Positions 5,080 to 5,080 of a DNA stretch of 5,080 bases are shown in pieces. Under the pieces are notes generated by a model. That model ran no database searches. It was not told where the DNA came from and worked only from the letters and a program-made list of their open reading frames with translations. The stretch's first letter is position 1; each line of letters opens with the position of its first letter. The stretch is taken from assembly GCA_038230655.1 (NCBI GenBank), contig JBBRMU010000041.1, forward strand, positions 1 through 5,080. The letters are read 5' to 3'. Origin of the DNA: JBBRMU01 sp038230655 (GTDB lineage Bacteria; Patescibacteriota; Microgenomatia; UBA1406; GWC2-37-13). Made by a program: the position numbers and the translations under genes.

Positions 5080-5080
5080 C

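Overview
Nearly all of this window (about 150 to 5080) is AT-rich DNA from what looks like a Candidate Phyla Radiation / Patescibacteria genome. Microgenomates is the best guess, by inference from three things: an atypical AtpD, a short AtpC with no C-terminal helical domain, and a 699-residue Wzy/O-antigen-ligase-like protein fused to TPR repeats. The first ~149 bases are different. They are very GC-rich and encode a piece of an actinobacterial-type adenosine deaminase that stops mid-domain where the AT-rich DNA begins. A purH-like gene is also cut mid-domain at that point, from the other side. This is most simply an assembly or library chimera, so the left edge should not be read as real synteny.

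Layout, left to right: (1) 2-149, fragment of adenosine deaminase, plus strand; (2) ~149-152, chimeric junction; (3) 150-473, first 108 codons of a purH-like gene, minus strand; (4) 474-644, divergent intergenic region with two promoter-like elements placed so close to their start codons that both transcripts would be leaderless; (5) 645-896, a small two-helix membrane protein of unknown function whose 3' end carries two mutually exclusive hairpins; (6) 897-1114, an intergenic region with a possible weak terminator and a promoter candidate, and a 14-bp perfect inverted repeat whose arms lie on either side of the next start codon; (7) 1115-3214, the Wzy-like/TPR membrane protein; (8) 3230-4956, minus strand, the 3' end of an F-type ATP synthase operon: atpC, atpD and the last 41 codons of an upstream gene that is probably atpG. 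The Wzy-like gene and atpC converge with only 15 bp between their stop codons.

The ATP synthase genes work together as the catalytic F1 sector. The Wzy-like protein probably acts in cell-surface polysaccharide or glycan assembly. The two have no evident functional link. I see no defence system, CRISPR array, tRNA, rRNA or insertion sequence. I cannot claim a new biological system. The most unusual signals are non-coding: the inverted repeat around the start of the Wzy-like gene, the alternating hairpins at the end of the small ORF, and the paired leaderless promoters.
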